Source: Heterobilharzia americana (Eukaryota > Platyhelminthes > Trematoda > Strigeidida > Schistosomatidae). Taken from it: a stretch of DNA of 64,000 nucleotides. Positions 53,255 through 64,000 of the stretch are shown here, piece by piece (the first letter of the stretch is position 1; every line of letters starts with the position of its first letter). The position numbers and the translations under genes were made by a program. The notes under the pieces are model-generated. The model ran no database searches. It saw nothing but the letters and a program-made list of their open reading frames with translations, and was not told the origin of the DNA. The DNA lies in contig OX104132.1 in NCBI GenBank assembly GCA_944470555.2, positions 2,985,755-3,049,754 on the forward strand, written 5' to 3'.

Positions 53255-53629
53255 CCAGATTTTCAATGGTTCCCCAACTGATGTCTGTCCATGATGAATA
53301 CTACTTCTAATTTAAAAATCCCCATTCATCTCAAAATATATTGTAAATATTATTTGATGTTCTTTCATGAATGTTCCGAGCTATGTGAACAATGAATGAT
53401 CTGGTATGCAAGCAAATGGTGGTTGAATTCATTATGCCTTCTCCTGGCAAGTTTCGAGATTAGGCCTTTGTAAAGAAATAATCTCAGAACTTTATCTATA
53501 CACAGGGGCAAATATATGGTGTAATACCTTTCATATTTGATATGAGAACTGTTCAGTTAGTAAACTCTTGAGACTATGACGGCGACGATAAATCAATAAT
53601 TCAATCCGGAGGTTTGTGGAGAATTTACT

Positions 53630-54035
53630 AGTTGATTTCAGGTTGGAATTTATCACGGACTAATATCAATTGGAGGGAGGAACAATGAAAACCTGAGAGC
53701 ACTGGGACACCTATTTCGTCCGACTAGTACGGGTCTCCTCGGCAGTGTGCACCCATAACCTTCAGGTTTCATGATGATGAGCAGCTAGCTACTGGGTCGG
53801 AATCCAATAATTCATATTTCCAACTTTTTTCAGTTCATGACATAGCGCGACCATCATCAAATGTCATCGTTGAATCTCTGTCCTTATGTTCAACGTGGTT
53901 GGGACTTGGGGAATAACCTGTCGAAGCTATTCACTAGTGAGTGCCAGACCTAAAGATTTTGAGTTCGATCTTGGAGCAGGTGGAGTGGGATTATAGGTGC
54001 CCACTGCTGAGGAGTCTTATCATCTTTGTTGGTAC
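53630..54035. mobile_element. SINE-H reverse copy plus partial forward copy
   Basis: A reverse copy (53630 to about 53950) with a changed core (CTGAGGA read as CCGAGGA) is followed by a short forward piece containing CTGCTGAGGAGTC near 54008. It ends about 90 bases before the exon 11 acceptor. Confidence 0.6.
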
Positions 54036-54123
54036 TCGTCAACTGCAAACAATTATGCTAATAACATTTTAAAATTATGAATTAGTCTATAGTACAGTAT
54101 TCATATTCTTTTAATAATTTCAG

Positions 54124-54679
54124 AAGGAAAATGTCAAACTACTAATGGAATCTGTGTATCAAATGAATCATCATCATCATCACCATTAATTCATATAAAA
54201 TCTTCATCGAATTCCATTACACCTACAGTTCATTGTGTTAACAATATTACACCAATAATGAAATATGCATATAATCAAGAATTAGCTAAAATTCAATTAC
54301 AATTTACTATTCATTTATCTGATTATTATAAAAATCCTTTACAATTACATTCTAATTCTATTCCAATTACTGAAAATTTAACTATTGATGAAAAAAATAA
54401 CACAAATATTCATTCTTCAGAATATACTACTGATATCAATGATGATGATGATGACTGTGAAAGAAATTTAAACCGTCAAAATTCTTCTCACTCAAATGTA
54501 AATAGTATACTGAGTAAACTCTTTGATAATAATCATACAGAGTTTATAAATTTAAAACCACCGAATAAAGATGAACGTTATTCATTCTTTTATTCTGTGT
54601 TAATTGATTGGCCTCAGTTAACATATTTACAGTTATTGGATATTCGTGAAAAATCGGTTAATTCATCTGATAGACATAT
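54124..54679 (+). CDS. ATAD2: ATAD2-like exon 11, AAA2 C-terminal part and linker
   Basis: Acceptor AATTTCAG, donor GTAAGT. The exon joins exon 10 in phase 1. It carries a Ser/Asn-rich insert, an acidic DDDDD run (about 54441-54455), then NVNSILSKLFDNNHTEFINL and PPNKDERYSFFYSVLID. That last part matches the end of the second AAA region in animal ATAD2. Two bases of a codon remain at the donor. The insert is longer than in vertebrates. Confidence 0.88.
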
Positions 54680-54889
54680 GTAAGTTTTATTATATTATCT
54701 ATCCCAATCTTTACACTGTTATCGTTTTATTACCAATAAATATTTAAATTATCCTCTATTATATGTATCTCTAAGGGTTAGATAATGGTGTAGAGTATAC
54801 CGGTAAGTTGATTGAGAAGGTTAGTTGTCTTAGAAATACTTCGATATATGTAGAAAACATACCCAACTACTACATATCTTGATGAGCCG

Positions 54890-55020
54890 TGAGCTAAGAG
54901 GAGTTGGATTAGGGATGGGAAAGGTTTCATGTTGGCCAAACGAAGATATGATACCAGTCGATGAAGTATCTGATTGTTGGTTTGAGCCATATGCGGAAGC
55001 GGGGTGGGTGGGTGTAGACT
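54890..55020 (+). mobile_element. LINE-A C-terminal fragment
   Basis: Decayed match to the TKTWHQCMKSLTVGLSHV region of LINE-A. Confidence 0.5.
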
Positions 55021-55636
55021 GCCTGATTCTTTTGTATACTTCTCTGGATTGTGGCACCTTGAAGTGATGAACTTGTGTTTATGTGTTAAGTTCTACGTTG
55101 ATTATGTCATTCAGCCATGTTGCATTCCTACTAGGATTCAAATGCGCTAACTGTCCATACTGTAACAGTGAAGTGTGGCAACTTCAGACGATGTACTCCT
55201 GTGTGAAGTGGTGGTTCTATATTGATTCTGTCAATGAGTCATTCAGGAGAGCTTCTTCACACTCTTAGTGTTTAGTTTATTGCCTACTGGACAAGCGTGC
55301 ACAGGGTTGCTGAGTGCATTTTAATCGATTCGTATGTTAAGCATCCAGTGTTGTTGTGTGAATCACGGCTATTATTGAATGCAAAGGAAATGACCAGTGG
55401 TTACCTTCATGGCATAGATTCTGTGTCATGATGTCACCATATCAGTGACGTAGACGTCTAGAGTAGAGTTTAAGGTAAAATAAACTAATCGATATGTAAG
55501 ATCCAGTCTCCATCGATTGATATGGCTAGTATATGTGTACACATGGCTTGTCATTATATACCCTGTCATACAGTATTATCTGAAGTGAAAGACGACTGTG
55601 AAAAATGGTTATAGCTAACTGAACGGAAATATTCTA
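55021..55636. other. ATAD2 intron 11, mostly unassigned
   Basis: A short tRNA-like repeat (about 55083-55175, box-B-like GGATTCAAATGCGC) is shared, inverted, with 60085-60175. The rest is not recognised. Confidence 0.4.
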
Positions 55637-56015
55637 TTATAATTATTACTGTTATTATATTATTTATCACTTGGATTCCTAATGGAACATACCGCTTCAG
55701 TAGCACATCTCCATTACACTCACTCTCTTCTCTGCACTCTTTCAATCTCGCTCCACAACTGCCCACAAGCTCTCATTTCTTCCTCACACCATATACTCCA
55801 TGTAAACCTCACCTTGAACGCCCAACTCGATGTTTCCCATCTGACTTCCACTCGAGTACCTGAACTGGCCTGGCACGTGATGTCACCAGTCCGTCTTCTC
55901 AGAATATGCCCAATCCATCTACACTTCCTTCCACTGAACATTTGTTGGGTAATAGGTTCTTGCTTCGTTGGTTCGTTGCTAGCCAGCCAACCAGCCAGCC
56001 AGCCAGAGTTCCTTG
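55637..56015 (-). mobile_element. LINE-B 3' fragment
   Basis: Minus-strand LINE-B C-terminal end (RKCRWIGHILRRRTGDITCQ on the minus strand) with GCCA-type repeats at 55979-56003 where it is truncated. Confidence 0.8.
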
Positions 56016-56320
56016 TTGCTAGGTTCAAACATAGTGCGGACATTCCATGTCCTCATTCTTGCTTTCTCTTTCATCAAGAGGAGACACATCGGCCAACTGG
56101 CTTCCCGAAAGCTTTCACCACCCGGCGTCATTTCGTCTCTCCGATTCCAGCGAGGAATAATTTTTTTAATTTTTTCTATTTTCCTTGTGCTTTGAAGTTT
56201 TTTTAGCGGTTGGATTGGTTTTCCAGGGTAGGGTTGCTAGCCCTACGCCCAACCTTCTCTCTTTTTCCGTGCTAAGAGCCGGCTAGTAACTTGTGAACTA
56301 GTTAACCAGGCGAGGTTATA
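56016..56320 (+). repeat. Short dispersed repeat
   Basis: Third copy of the repeat at 39470-39682 and (inverted) 26736-26890. It is longer here, with GGCTTCCCGAAAGCTTTCAC. Likely an end of a LINE that I cannot name. Confidence 0.6.
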
Positions 56321-56439
56321 AGTTTCCGTAAGTTTTGTTTATTAATGTTATTGCCCCTGCTCGGATGATTCGATATTCTCTTGTGTTTCAGTTGTTTATA
56401 AAGGATGTATATAGTGACTATACCTGTTGCGTAAGAAGT

Positions 56440-56592
56440 AAATAGCTCTGTGGTGTTGTTTCAAGCAATCGGTCCCCATTTAGAGTCTTTGTGGGATGAA
56501 TATTACTCACTAGGAGAAGTCAAGTACATTCAGGTGATAAGTCGAAAATAGGACGAGCGTCCACCTGGATTCCACTACTAACCACTATCTAA
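56440..56592 (+). mobile_element. Sm-alpha-like copy, ribozyme decayed
   Basis: Ends in a hammerhead-like block (56525-56575) with the core changed to GTGATAAG and GAAA lost, although the stem I strands CAG and CTG still pair. Confidence 0.6.
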
Positions 56593-56752
56593 TTATTTCC
56601 GTATTACTCTATCTTTCCTCTTCGTGTTTCCGTCTTGTGTTGATTTTTGTCGTGGGAACTTCAATTGTTTTTCAGTAATCACATATGCAGTGGTTAAATG
56701 AAAAGTTTTCGGAAGAAAATAATTCTGGAGAATAGTACTGTGGAAAAAAACT

Positions 56753-57050
56753 GAATTATCATTTGACTATCTGAGATAGCCATAGTTTGGCAGTTTGGTA
56801 TATCTACTGGGTGATGATGATTACAGATCAAATAAAAATTTGAACCGCAAGGGGATTCGAACAAGCGACCATTGGGTTTTCGACCCGATGCTCTGTCAAC
56901 TGATCTACGAGTTTCGACTGTTAACCAGATTTTTATTTCACATCAATCGGAAGGAGGGTTTTGCTATCGGTTGGTCACTGGTTCGAATCCCACCGTGGTT
57001 CAAATTTTCACTTCACCTTCTACCCACCACTCAATATAAAAACTGCATTG
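56753..57050. repeat. Inverted pair of tRNA-like SINE segments (family C)
   Basis: The minus strand from 56913 reads GTAGATCAGTTGACAGAGCA with box B TTGTTCGAATCCCC; the plus half has CTGGTTCGAATCCC at 56978-56991. Same layout as 27150-27580. Confidence 0.6.
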
Positions 57051-57124
57051 TCATCTTATATCATGAAAGCAATTATTTCTGTAAGTAGAACATCTTAAAA
57101 ACAATTTCATTCTGTTATATAATG

Positions 57125-59165
57125 TAATTCAGGAGGATGGTGAAGTAGGAGATAAACCAGTGCAAGGATGAACGACGAAAACAGGAACTGAGTACAACGT
57201 ATAAAACACTGGACAAAGAAGTGAAGAAGAGTCCACGCAAAGACAATAGACACTTCTACGAAACACTGGCAAGTGAAACAGAACGGGCTGCTGCAGTTAG
57301 GAGAGACCTGACAACATTGTATCAAATAACCAGGTTACTACCTGGGAGGGAAGAGATCAACACAGATGAAACCAATAAAAGATGATGGAAGAAATCTCAT
57401 TACCAAAGAAGAGAAACAAAGGAAACGATAGGCTGACAACTTCAAAAAGCTCTTGAATCGATAATCACCTGCACTTCGTCCAGAAATACCACCTGCAGCC
57501 CAGCCACAGAACTACTAGTGAACACAAGCCCTCCGAGGAAAGTCGAAGTCCTGAACGTCACACCAGAAGGCTGCTGAGATGCGGAAAAGCAGCAGGACCA
57601 GATGGAATCCCACTAGAAGCACTGAGAGCAGACGCAGAGACAACAGCGGACATGCTGACACCATTATTGCAGAAGGTGTGGAAGGAGGGAAAGGTAGCTG
57701 CCTATTGATGGGAAGAAATGGTTCCTTGTCAAACTCCCAAAAAGGGAGACCTCAGTGTTTGCAAGAACTGGCGCGGAATCATGCTGCTGTCCACCGAAAG
57801 CAAGCAAAATATTAAGCCGCATCATCCTGGAGAGACTAAAAGATGCTCTGGATTCAAAACTACGACCAGAACAGGCTGGCTGGCTGGCTGGCTACGCTAA
57901 GCTACGCATCATCATAGAACAGAGTATAGAATAGCAGTCAACTCTCTACCTGAAATTCATCGACTTCGAAAAGGCCTTCGACAGCGTCGACCGAGAAGCA
58001 ATTTAGTAGGCAGTTGCTTCAACACTACGGAATACCACAAACCTTTATCAACTTCATTCAACAACTATATGAAGACGCCATATGGTAAGTATTGACAATG
58101 GGAAGCTGAATGATGCATTTGAAGTGAAGACAAGGTGGAGTGAAACACGATTGTCTACTATCACCGATGATCCCCCTGATTGTGTTGTGGTGGACTGGAT
58201 CATGCAGCAAACAACTGTGAGGAGCGAGAAGAGGGAGATACGCTTGACCGGGAAAATATAGGAGATTTGGATTTCTCTGATGACTTGTGTCTAATGTGAC
58301 ACAAACTCGAGATGTACAGGTGAAAACTAACAAGTTGACAGAGGGGGTAGGACAGCGGAAACAGGACTTCAAGTGAATGTAGAGAAGACGGAGTTGATAA
58401 AGATACCCAACGAACAACAGCATCAACGAATCACCATCAACTGGAGAAACTTGAAGGAAGTGCCTCTTTCACCTATGTGGGCAGCATCGTTTGAACTGCG
58501 GGCAGCAAAGACACACATGACGATGTCAAAATCAGAATCGAAGAAGCGGAAGAGGCTTTCACTGATGTGAAATGAGTGTGGAGATCTTCTGCACTGCACT
58601 GCACTGTACTCAGCATGAAGCGTGAATATGATGCGGATTTTCAACACGAACGCCAGTGAAGTCAGTGCTTCTGTATGACTGAGAGACTTAGTGCGTTACG
58701 AAAGGGATTTCCAACCAACTACAGATATTGATCAACAACTGCCGCCTACGCTGTCTCGTTACTGAAGATCAGATGACCAGAATAATAAGAATGAGCAAAA
58801 AGAACTCTGGTGGCTGGCTGGTTGGCTGGCAACGAAGCATCAAAGCAAGAAGCTATTACCGAAGAAATATTCATTGGAAGGAAGTGTAGATGGATTGGGC
58901 ATATTCTGAGAAGACGGACTGGTGACATCACGTGCCAGGCCAGTTCAGGTACTCGAGTGGAAGTCAGATGGGAAACATCGAGTTGGGCGTTCAAGGTGAG
59001 GTTTACATGGAGTATATGGTGTGAAGAAGAAATGAGAGCTTGTGGGCAGTTGTGGAGCGAGATTGGAAAGATTGCAGAGAAGAGAGTGAGTGTGATGGAG
59101 ACGTGCTACTGTTGCGGTATGTTCTATTAGGAATCCAAGGGACAAATGATATAATAATAATAATT
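57125..59165 (+). mobile_element. LINE-B copy, longest 5' extent
   Basis: Begins with the linker before reverse transcriptase (ACTGGACAAAGAAGTGAAGA near 57211) and continues with RRAAGPDGIP-like, RIILERLKDALDSKLRPEQA, FIDFEKAFDSVDREAI and C-terminal segments to a short AAT tail at 59150-59163. Stops and indels throughout. A GGCT array at 57877-57893 sits at the same site as in the 19830 copy, showing common descent. It ends about 120 bases before exon 12. Confidence 0.85.
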
Positions 59166-59286
59166 TGAGGGAATTCGCCATTCTTAGTCAACAAATTATT
59201 AGTTATAATATTATTGGTGTAGTATTGAGATTGGTGTAACCGTTACCTTTTATGATTTCATCTTTAATATTATTTCATTATTTTAG

Positions 59287-59593
59287 ACCTAGTCCACAAC
59301 CAATTGTTGAAGAAGATTTACCGCCAAAATCCACATATCCAGTTCATTATACTCCAGAAGAATTAGCTGTTATCGAATCTAGAGAAATGCAATTATTTCG
59401 TCGTCTTAGACAAGTTTTACGTAGAGTTGTAGCACATTTAGCTAGCTTTCGACGATTTACTGTTTTCACTCGACCAGTACAAATTGATGAAGCACCAGAT
59501 TATTATGATGTTATAAAACAACCAATGGATTTAGGTAGTATACGTGATAAAATTGATTGTCATCAATATCACAATGTGAATGATTTTATGAAG
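59287..59593 (+). CDS. ATAD2: ATAD2-like exon 12, first half of the bromodomain
   Basis: Acceptor TATTTTAG, donor GTAAAT; phase 2 in, phase 0 out. After a proline-rich linker the exon reads EELAVIESREMQLFRRLRQV, then RRFTVFTRPV and APDYYDVIKQPMDLGSIRDK. This is the ZA-loop half of a bromodomain, including the Val-Ile-Lys-Gln-Pro-Met-Asp-Leu block. The second half, with the conserved Asn that binds acetyl-lysine, should lie in the next exon, which I did not find before 64000. A roughly 79-base TA repeat starts about 70 bases downstream. Confidence 0.93.
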
Positions 59594-59659
59594 GTAAATT
59601 CTTATAACAAATTTAATACTATACCATCTTAGATATTAACTTATAATTGATAAATAGTT

Positions 59660-59744
<85 letters not shown>

Positions 59745-60359
59745 AAAGTATTCTATGAAGTTCTCTATCTAAAGATTTCATTGTGATCTAACTAAGATAT
59801 GGGACTAGTTGATCCAGTCTCTTACTGTTGATCTGAACCGTATGGGAAGGTTTATATTGTCTGGTTGGAATCTATGAGACAATAGGAATTCTCTCGTACA
59901 ACTTCGTCTAGTTTCATATCACTCCTTTTCTATTCACCTATTGTTTATGAGCTACTATGAAGTGTGGGATGTAAACCTGCATATTCTAATGTAGAATAAA
60001 ATGTTCCTAGTGAGATTTGGAATCTATTATCCACTTCTTCAAACACTAGAGGGTTATGATAGTCATTGTTTGTGCAACGGGTAGAGTTTCATTGTTACAG
60101 TGGATAGTTAGTGCATTTGAATCCCAGCAGGAACGCAACATGACTGAATGACAAATCAACGTAGAACCTAACATCACTTCGTGCTACAATTCAGAGAAGT
60201 ACCCAAAGAATAGTTGGATAGGAAAGGAGTGATGTCATCAAAGTTGACGAAGTTATGTTAGAGAATTAACACTCTGAAGATAGAGGTTAGTGTGAATATT
60301 CAAACTTTAGAAGATGTTGAAGAGTGAACACGCGTGCGCCTTTGTGACTGAGCTTCAGT
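59594..60359. other. ATAD2 intron 12 start, TA repeat and a tRNA-like relic
   Basis: Contains a (TA)n microsatellite at about 59664-59742 and a tRNA-like repeat near 60085-60175 (box-B-like TTTGAATCCCAGC). The rest is unassigned. Confidence 0.5.
59664..59742. repeat. (TA)n microsatellite
   Basis: About 79 bases of TA, the longest in the window, 70 bases after exon 12. Confidence 0.97.
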
Positions 60360-61500
60360 CATGTTACCAAGAGTCAGTCCTCAACCACTAATTTTTATTG
60401 TCTCGTCGACCCCAACCAGGCTGAGGTCAATAGTCAGAGACTTCATTGACTGGTATCACGTTTTGGTCTGACCACCCTGAATCCTTTTCTCTCCTAATCC
60501 AGCTTACCCTAGGATGGCTGGTTGAAGTAGGTGGTGCCTCGGTATGCTCACTACATGTCCACGCCATCTCAGTCGACTAAGATTCGTAACTTCATCAATC
60601 AACTTGTCTGTCTTGCCTAGCACCCTTCACTTGACCTTAACATGGCTCACGTGGTGATTTCACCAAAGGCGAGTAATGCTACAAAGACATGTATGATCAA
60701 AACCATGTGATCTCTTCCTTTATTCTACTCTCAGCAGGACAGAACAGAATGCGGCGTAGTGTACTAGTCCTGTGATAGATAGTCGGGTATCTCTCAAACT
60801 GATGCCATAGATGACGCAAGTTGCCAAATATCAAATGCGCCTGTTGTATGCCATCTGAGATTACGTCAGCAACCAGCGAATTCAAGCTGATGCAACTCCC
60901 TGAGTGAAGTAGTCAACATATTCCACCACTTCATTCCCTATCATTAAATTGGGAGTACTTTCAGCAAATCATTTGTGAAGTATCGCCGTACATATTTGAC
61001 AGCTGCCAGGCTCAGCGTCTTAACCTAGCAGAACAATATCGTCTACATACTCCAAGTCATCCAGGAGACTTCAATGGAGTAGACCAATCCTTGTGAAGTC
61101 AGACGTACCTAAGGTTGTGTCCACTAGTACGTCTATAACGAAGTTAAATTGGAGGGGTGACAGTGAACATCCCTAGCGGACACCACTAGTTGTTGTCAAC
61201 ACACTTTACAACCCTCCGTAAACCCTTAAATGGTCGCGTGAGTTCGAGTAGAGAGCTTTGATTAGCATTATATGCTTGCTTGGCACTACCTTCACAGTTA
61301 GACATTGTCACTGACTTCACATTATAGCAAGTGTCGTCTGTTGACCATCTCTGAATATGCCTGTCTTCAAGAATCTGTCATAGGGTGAGAATATGATTGA
61401 CATACCATCGACTAGGTCTGAAACCTGGGATCAATATCGTTGGAGATACGTCTAATGAGTCCATGATGAATAGCACCCTGTATATATCTCGATAACCGTG
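60360..61500 (-). mobile_element. LINE-A relic in reverse
   Basis: Minus-strand decayed C-terminal and reverse transcriptase region, with a motif C remnant near 61030-61060 and a motif B remnant near 61165-61190. Heavily mutated. Confidence 0.65.
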
Positions 61501-61629
61501 TTGTTATGATTTTCAGTCTTGGGGAGTATTCAGTCCAACACTGTTGTGATGACTGTCGTTACAGTGTAACTATACTTGTCGCTTCGATTTTCCTTTACTG
61601 GTGTTATATTTTCATCCACTACTTACTGG

Positions 61630-62290
61630 CAGGCATGAGAAGGCTTCACGTGTTTCACAACTACTTCCTTTCTAGTGTAGGCCGTATTTCGTGGTGTCAC
61701 CACGTGAGTAATGCAAAAGTCAGACGTAGACTTTTAGTCAGAAGAGGTAAGTCAGTTGACATGGTTATGAACCTTCATCGACTGAGATGAATGGCTGGCT
61801 GGCTGGCTGGCTAAGATATGTGTTACATATGCCCAGTCACCGTCTACCCCACCACACAATGTTGAAGGTTCAGGCTGAAAAAAAGGCTCAACATGGTCAC
61901 ACTAAAACATGCATCAAGTATGTATCAAGTATTTAGCTGTTCATATTCGAATGCTTTAGGATGATACAAACTAGCCGGTTGGGGTCCTTGGAATAAGAGA
62001 AACCAGTGATTGGAGATTAACTCTAGATGATATGGGTGAGAAGCGATGTCAGTGGCGGAGATGTATCCCCACACACATTATCCTCATCTTAATGATGCTA
62101 TACTGAATCTCATCATTTTCTTATTCTTCCCTTCTCTCGTCTAGTTCTTTATATTCCTTTTGGTTGAATTTTCTTATCTTCATCTTGTGTCTCACCGCCT
62201 TTTTACTTGATGTGGTGATATATGAGTGTGGCAACTTTGAGGGTTACGCAGTAATACCTTGTCCTATGTTGATTTGGATGGATAGAGAGC
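61630..62290 (+). mobile_element. LINE-A 3' fragment
   Basis: Plus-strand 3' end from MRRLHVFHNYFLSSVGRISW to the 3' untranslated GTGTGGCAACTTT block. It carries a GGCT array at 61793-61813. The tail is degenerate. Confidence 0.75.
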
Positions 62291-62849
62291 CTAACAGTAT
62301 ATTTGTCTTATCATTTTAACACCAAGTATACGTAGATCAGAACATTGAATGTTCAATGTGAAAATGCAAAATTCCCGAAAGAACTCAGGTGATTTGATTA
62401 ATCTCCTGTAGTTAATTGGTCACTGGGCGGGGGGGGAATAAACAACTTTATGTTGTTTAGTTCTAAGTGTTGATTAAATTCTATACATCATTGTTTAGTG
62501 CGGCCATTAGAGTAGTTGACTTAACATTGCGATGCCGTGTTGATAGGCTTTTTTAGTTAAATGGAGTCAGTTGATAAGTAGTTTTGCTAAACCTAGGGCT
62601 CATGCTTCATGAAACTCATCAACTTCTACGGAATTGATGTCTTACATTATATTTGAACTTGTATCATCCAATGCTGTAGTTAGAGACGTTACTATTGTGT
62701 TATTCAGGCTAGTTCCATAGAGGTTTTAGATATGCTTTGTTGATGAGTGATTCCCTACCTGTTGACTCCATTCAACCAACATCTCCGAGTTACAGGTTAT
62801 CATAGTCTGCGGAATTGTTATTAGTCAGCTGGTGATGAATACCACAATT
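62291..62849. other. Unassigned AT-rich sequence
   Basis: No element or exon recognised; includes a G run at 62428-62437. Confidence 0.4.
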
Positions 62850-64000
62850 CGACAGAATCAATTGCTACGTGATGATGCTACATACCAAGTGATTCACAAT
62901 TGGAAACTCAGTGACACCTACGAAGTGAAGACAGGAGAAAAACAAGACAAATTTGCTTAATATCACCGATGATCTCCCTGATTGTGGTCGACTGGACTGA
63001 ACTGGACTGGATCATGCAAGAAACAACTGTGAGGAGCTGTGAGAAGATGAACATACACTGGCTGGAGTGATGATACGACAAAGGACCCCAGAAGATTTCG
63101 ATTTCACCCCGATGATGATTTATGTGTAATGTGTTGTCGCATAAACTCGAAGATGTTCAGATGAAAAGCAACAAATTGGCAGAAGAGGTGAGGTGAGGCA
63201 AGACAAGGCAATGAAGATGAGACTTGCTTCATTCAGTTGAACGTATAGAAGACATAGGTGATGAAGATACCCAACCAAGAAGAAGAACAAGCACCAATGA
63301 GCATGAAGGGGAGAGATGTGATGCAAGTAGTCTCTTTCACGTACCACCTACTTGCCTAGACAGAATCGTTTTGACTACAGGTTGCTGTGGCGTTGGCGGT
63401 GGTGGTTGTGGTGGCGTTGGCGAGGGCACAGGGATGAGGATGTGGAAGGCGGTCAGGATCGGAAAGACAACAAGACAGGTTTTCGTGCATTAATGTGAAA
63501 TAATCAGTGTGGATATGTACTGTACTGCAGCGGACTGCACTGAGCATAAAGTGTGAAGAAGATGTAGATTTTGAACACTAAGTTAGTGAGGTGAGTGCTT
63601 TTATATGATGGTTGAGAGAGTTGGGGGTGGGGCGGGGGGTTAGGAAAGTGTTTGCAACTAAGTGTAGACATAGATGAACAGCTGTTGCGTAGACTCATTG
63701 GATGGTGATAGTGAAGATGAGATGAGATGAGATGGCGAGAAGGAATAAGAATAAGCAAGGAGGAGGTTAGTGTGTCATGGCAACGAAGGAACCAACCAAC
63801 GAAGAAGGTATCGTCGAAGAATTGTGGAGAAGCAGAAAGTGGAGATGGTTTAGCATACACTGAGAAGACGGTTTGGGACATTACGCGCCAGATCAGGCTG
63901 TCGAGTATAACCGGAATAGGAAACGACGAGTTGGATGTCCGAGGCGAGGGTGACATGGTGGAGATTGTGTGAGTAGGAAATCCAACCTTGTGGGCAGTTA
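62850..64000 (+). mobile_element. LINE-B copy, cut by window end
   Basis: Decayed LINE-B from the region after motif A (GTGAAGACAGGAG near 62925) to the C-terminal part, with a GGTGGTTGTGGTGGC insertion near 63397-63411. The 3' tail lies outside the window. Confidence 0.75.

Larger units (their letters stand above)
52958..53315. mobile_element. SINE-H inverted dimer, second example
   Basis: The arms about 52958-53095 and 53161-53312 are inverted copies that share their outermost block TTAGAAGTAGTATTCATCAT. The spacer contains a tRNA-like segment. The left half (minus strand) has the best paired hammerhead in the window, and the right half has small changes in stems II and III. It is in ATAD2 intron 10, about 970 bases after the first dimer. 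Confidence 0.85.
16944..59593 (+). other. ATAD2: ATAD2-like gene, 12 exons, 3' end outside window
   Basis: This is the span of the host gene. ATAD2 family proteins are nuclear AAA ATPases with a bromodomain that bind acetylated histones and act on chromatin. Twelve exons were joined by matching GT/AG boundaries and splice phase: 16944-17034, 18911-19395, 21904-22030, 25284-25539, 28912-29131, 31688-31941, 36142-36375, 40118-40270, 43436-43795, 51118-51631, 54124-54679 and 59287-59593. From exon 3 on, every junction keeps frame and follows the order of the animal family: linker, AAA1 (exons 5-8), AAA2-like region (exons 9-11), start of bromodomain (exon 12). The 3' part of the bromodomain was not found before 64000. 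Introns are 1.9 to 7.3 kb and mostly retroelements. The exon sequence is seen directly; the chromatin role is inferred from the family. Confidence 0.9.

Noticed and set aside
55682..56206. 174-codon open frame as a gene
   Set aside because: Antisense to a LINE-B fragment, then runs into a dispersed repeat.
1..64000. CRISPR array, operon or prokaryotic transfer
   Set aside because: Repeats are retroelement copies or simple microsatellites, genes have introns, and no ribosome binding sites or spacer-repeat pattern exist.

Overview
This is flatworm nuclear DNA, almost certainly a blood fluke (Schistosoma). The evidence is AT-rich exons with CGA/CGT arginine codons, RTE-like LINEs, Penelope-like elements, and tRNA-derived short repeats that carry a hammerhead ribozyme of the kind known from schistosome Sm-alpha. 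No bacterial-type gene, operon or CRISPR array is present. The species cannot be fixed from the sequence alone.

One host gene runs across the window on the + strand: an ATAD2-type protein (N-terminal AT-hook-like motif, acidic/basic linker, two AAA ATPase modules, bromodomain). I place twelve exons from 16944 to 59593; their splice phases fit end to end, and the rest of the bromodomain lies beyond 64000. The introns (1.9-7.3 kb) are filled with mobile elements. Exon 2 changes reading frame inside or just after a CCA/ACA repeat, and the second AAA module has no recognisable Walker A.

Layout: 1-16821 is repeat relics (LINE-B, a decayed full-length LINE-A, a Penelope-like element, one ribozyme SINE) plus about 7 kb that I cannot assign. 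16944-59593 is the ATAD2 gene. 59594-64000 is more LINE relics and a long TA repeat. LINE-A is my label for an RTE-like element with a single endonuclease/reverse-transcriptase ORF and a TGATGA-type tail; 44127-48073 is a nearly intact copy with a 13-bp target-site duplication, nested in a reverse LINE-B copy. LINE-B is a second RTE-like family ending in (AAT)n. Four or five Penelope-like (GIY-YIG) relics of at least three lineages are present.

The most interesting material is a set of tRNA-like SINEs with a hammerhead ribozyme, called SINE-H here: a tRNA-like Pol III promoter, then a CTGAGGA...GAAA hammerhead with paired stems, then a 3' end that is an inverted copy of the 5' end. Several copies keep an intact core. 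Two copies are near-perfect head-to-head inverted dimers, and one of those sits exactly on the splice donor of ATAD2 exon 10, duplicating the donor in its target-site duplication. Copies resembling canonical Sm-alpha and a third tRNA-like family also occur as inverted pairs.
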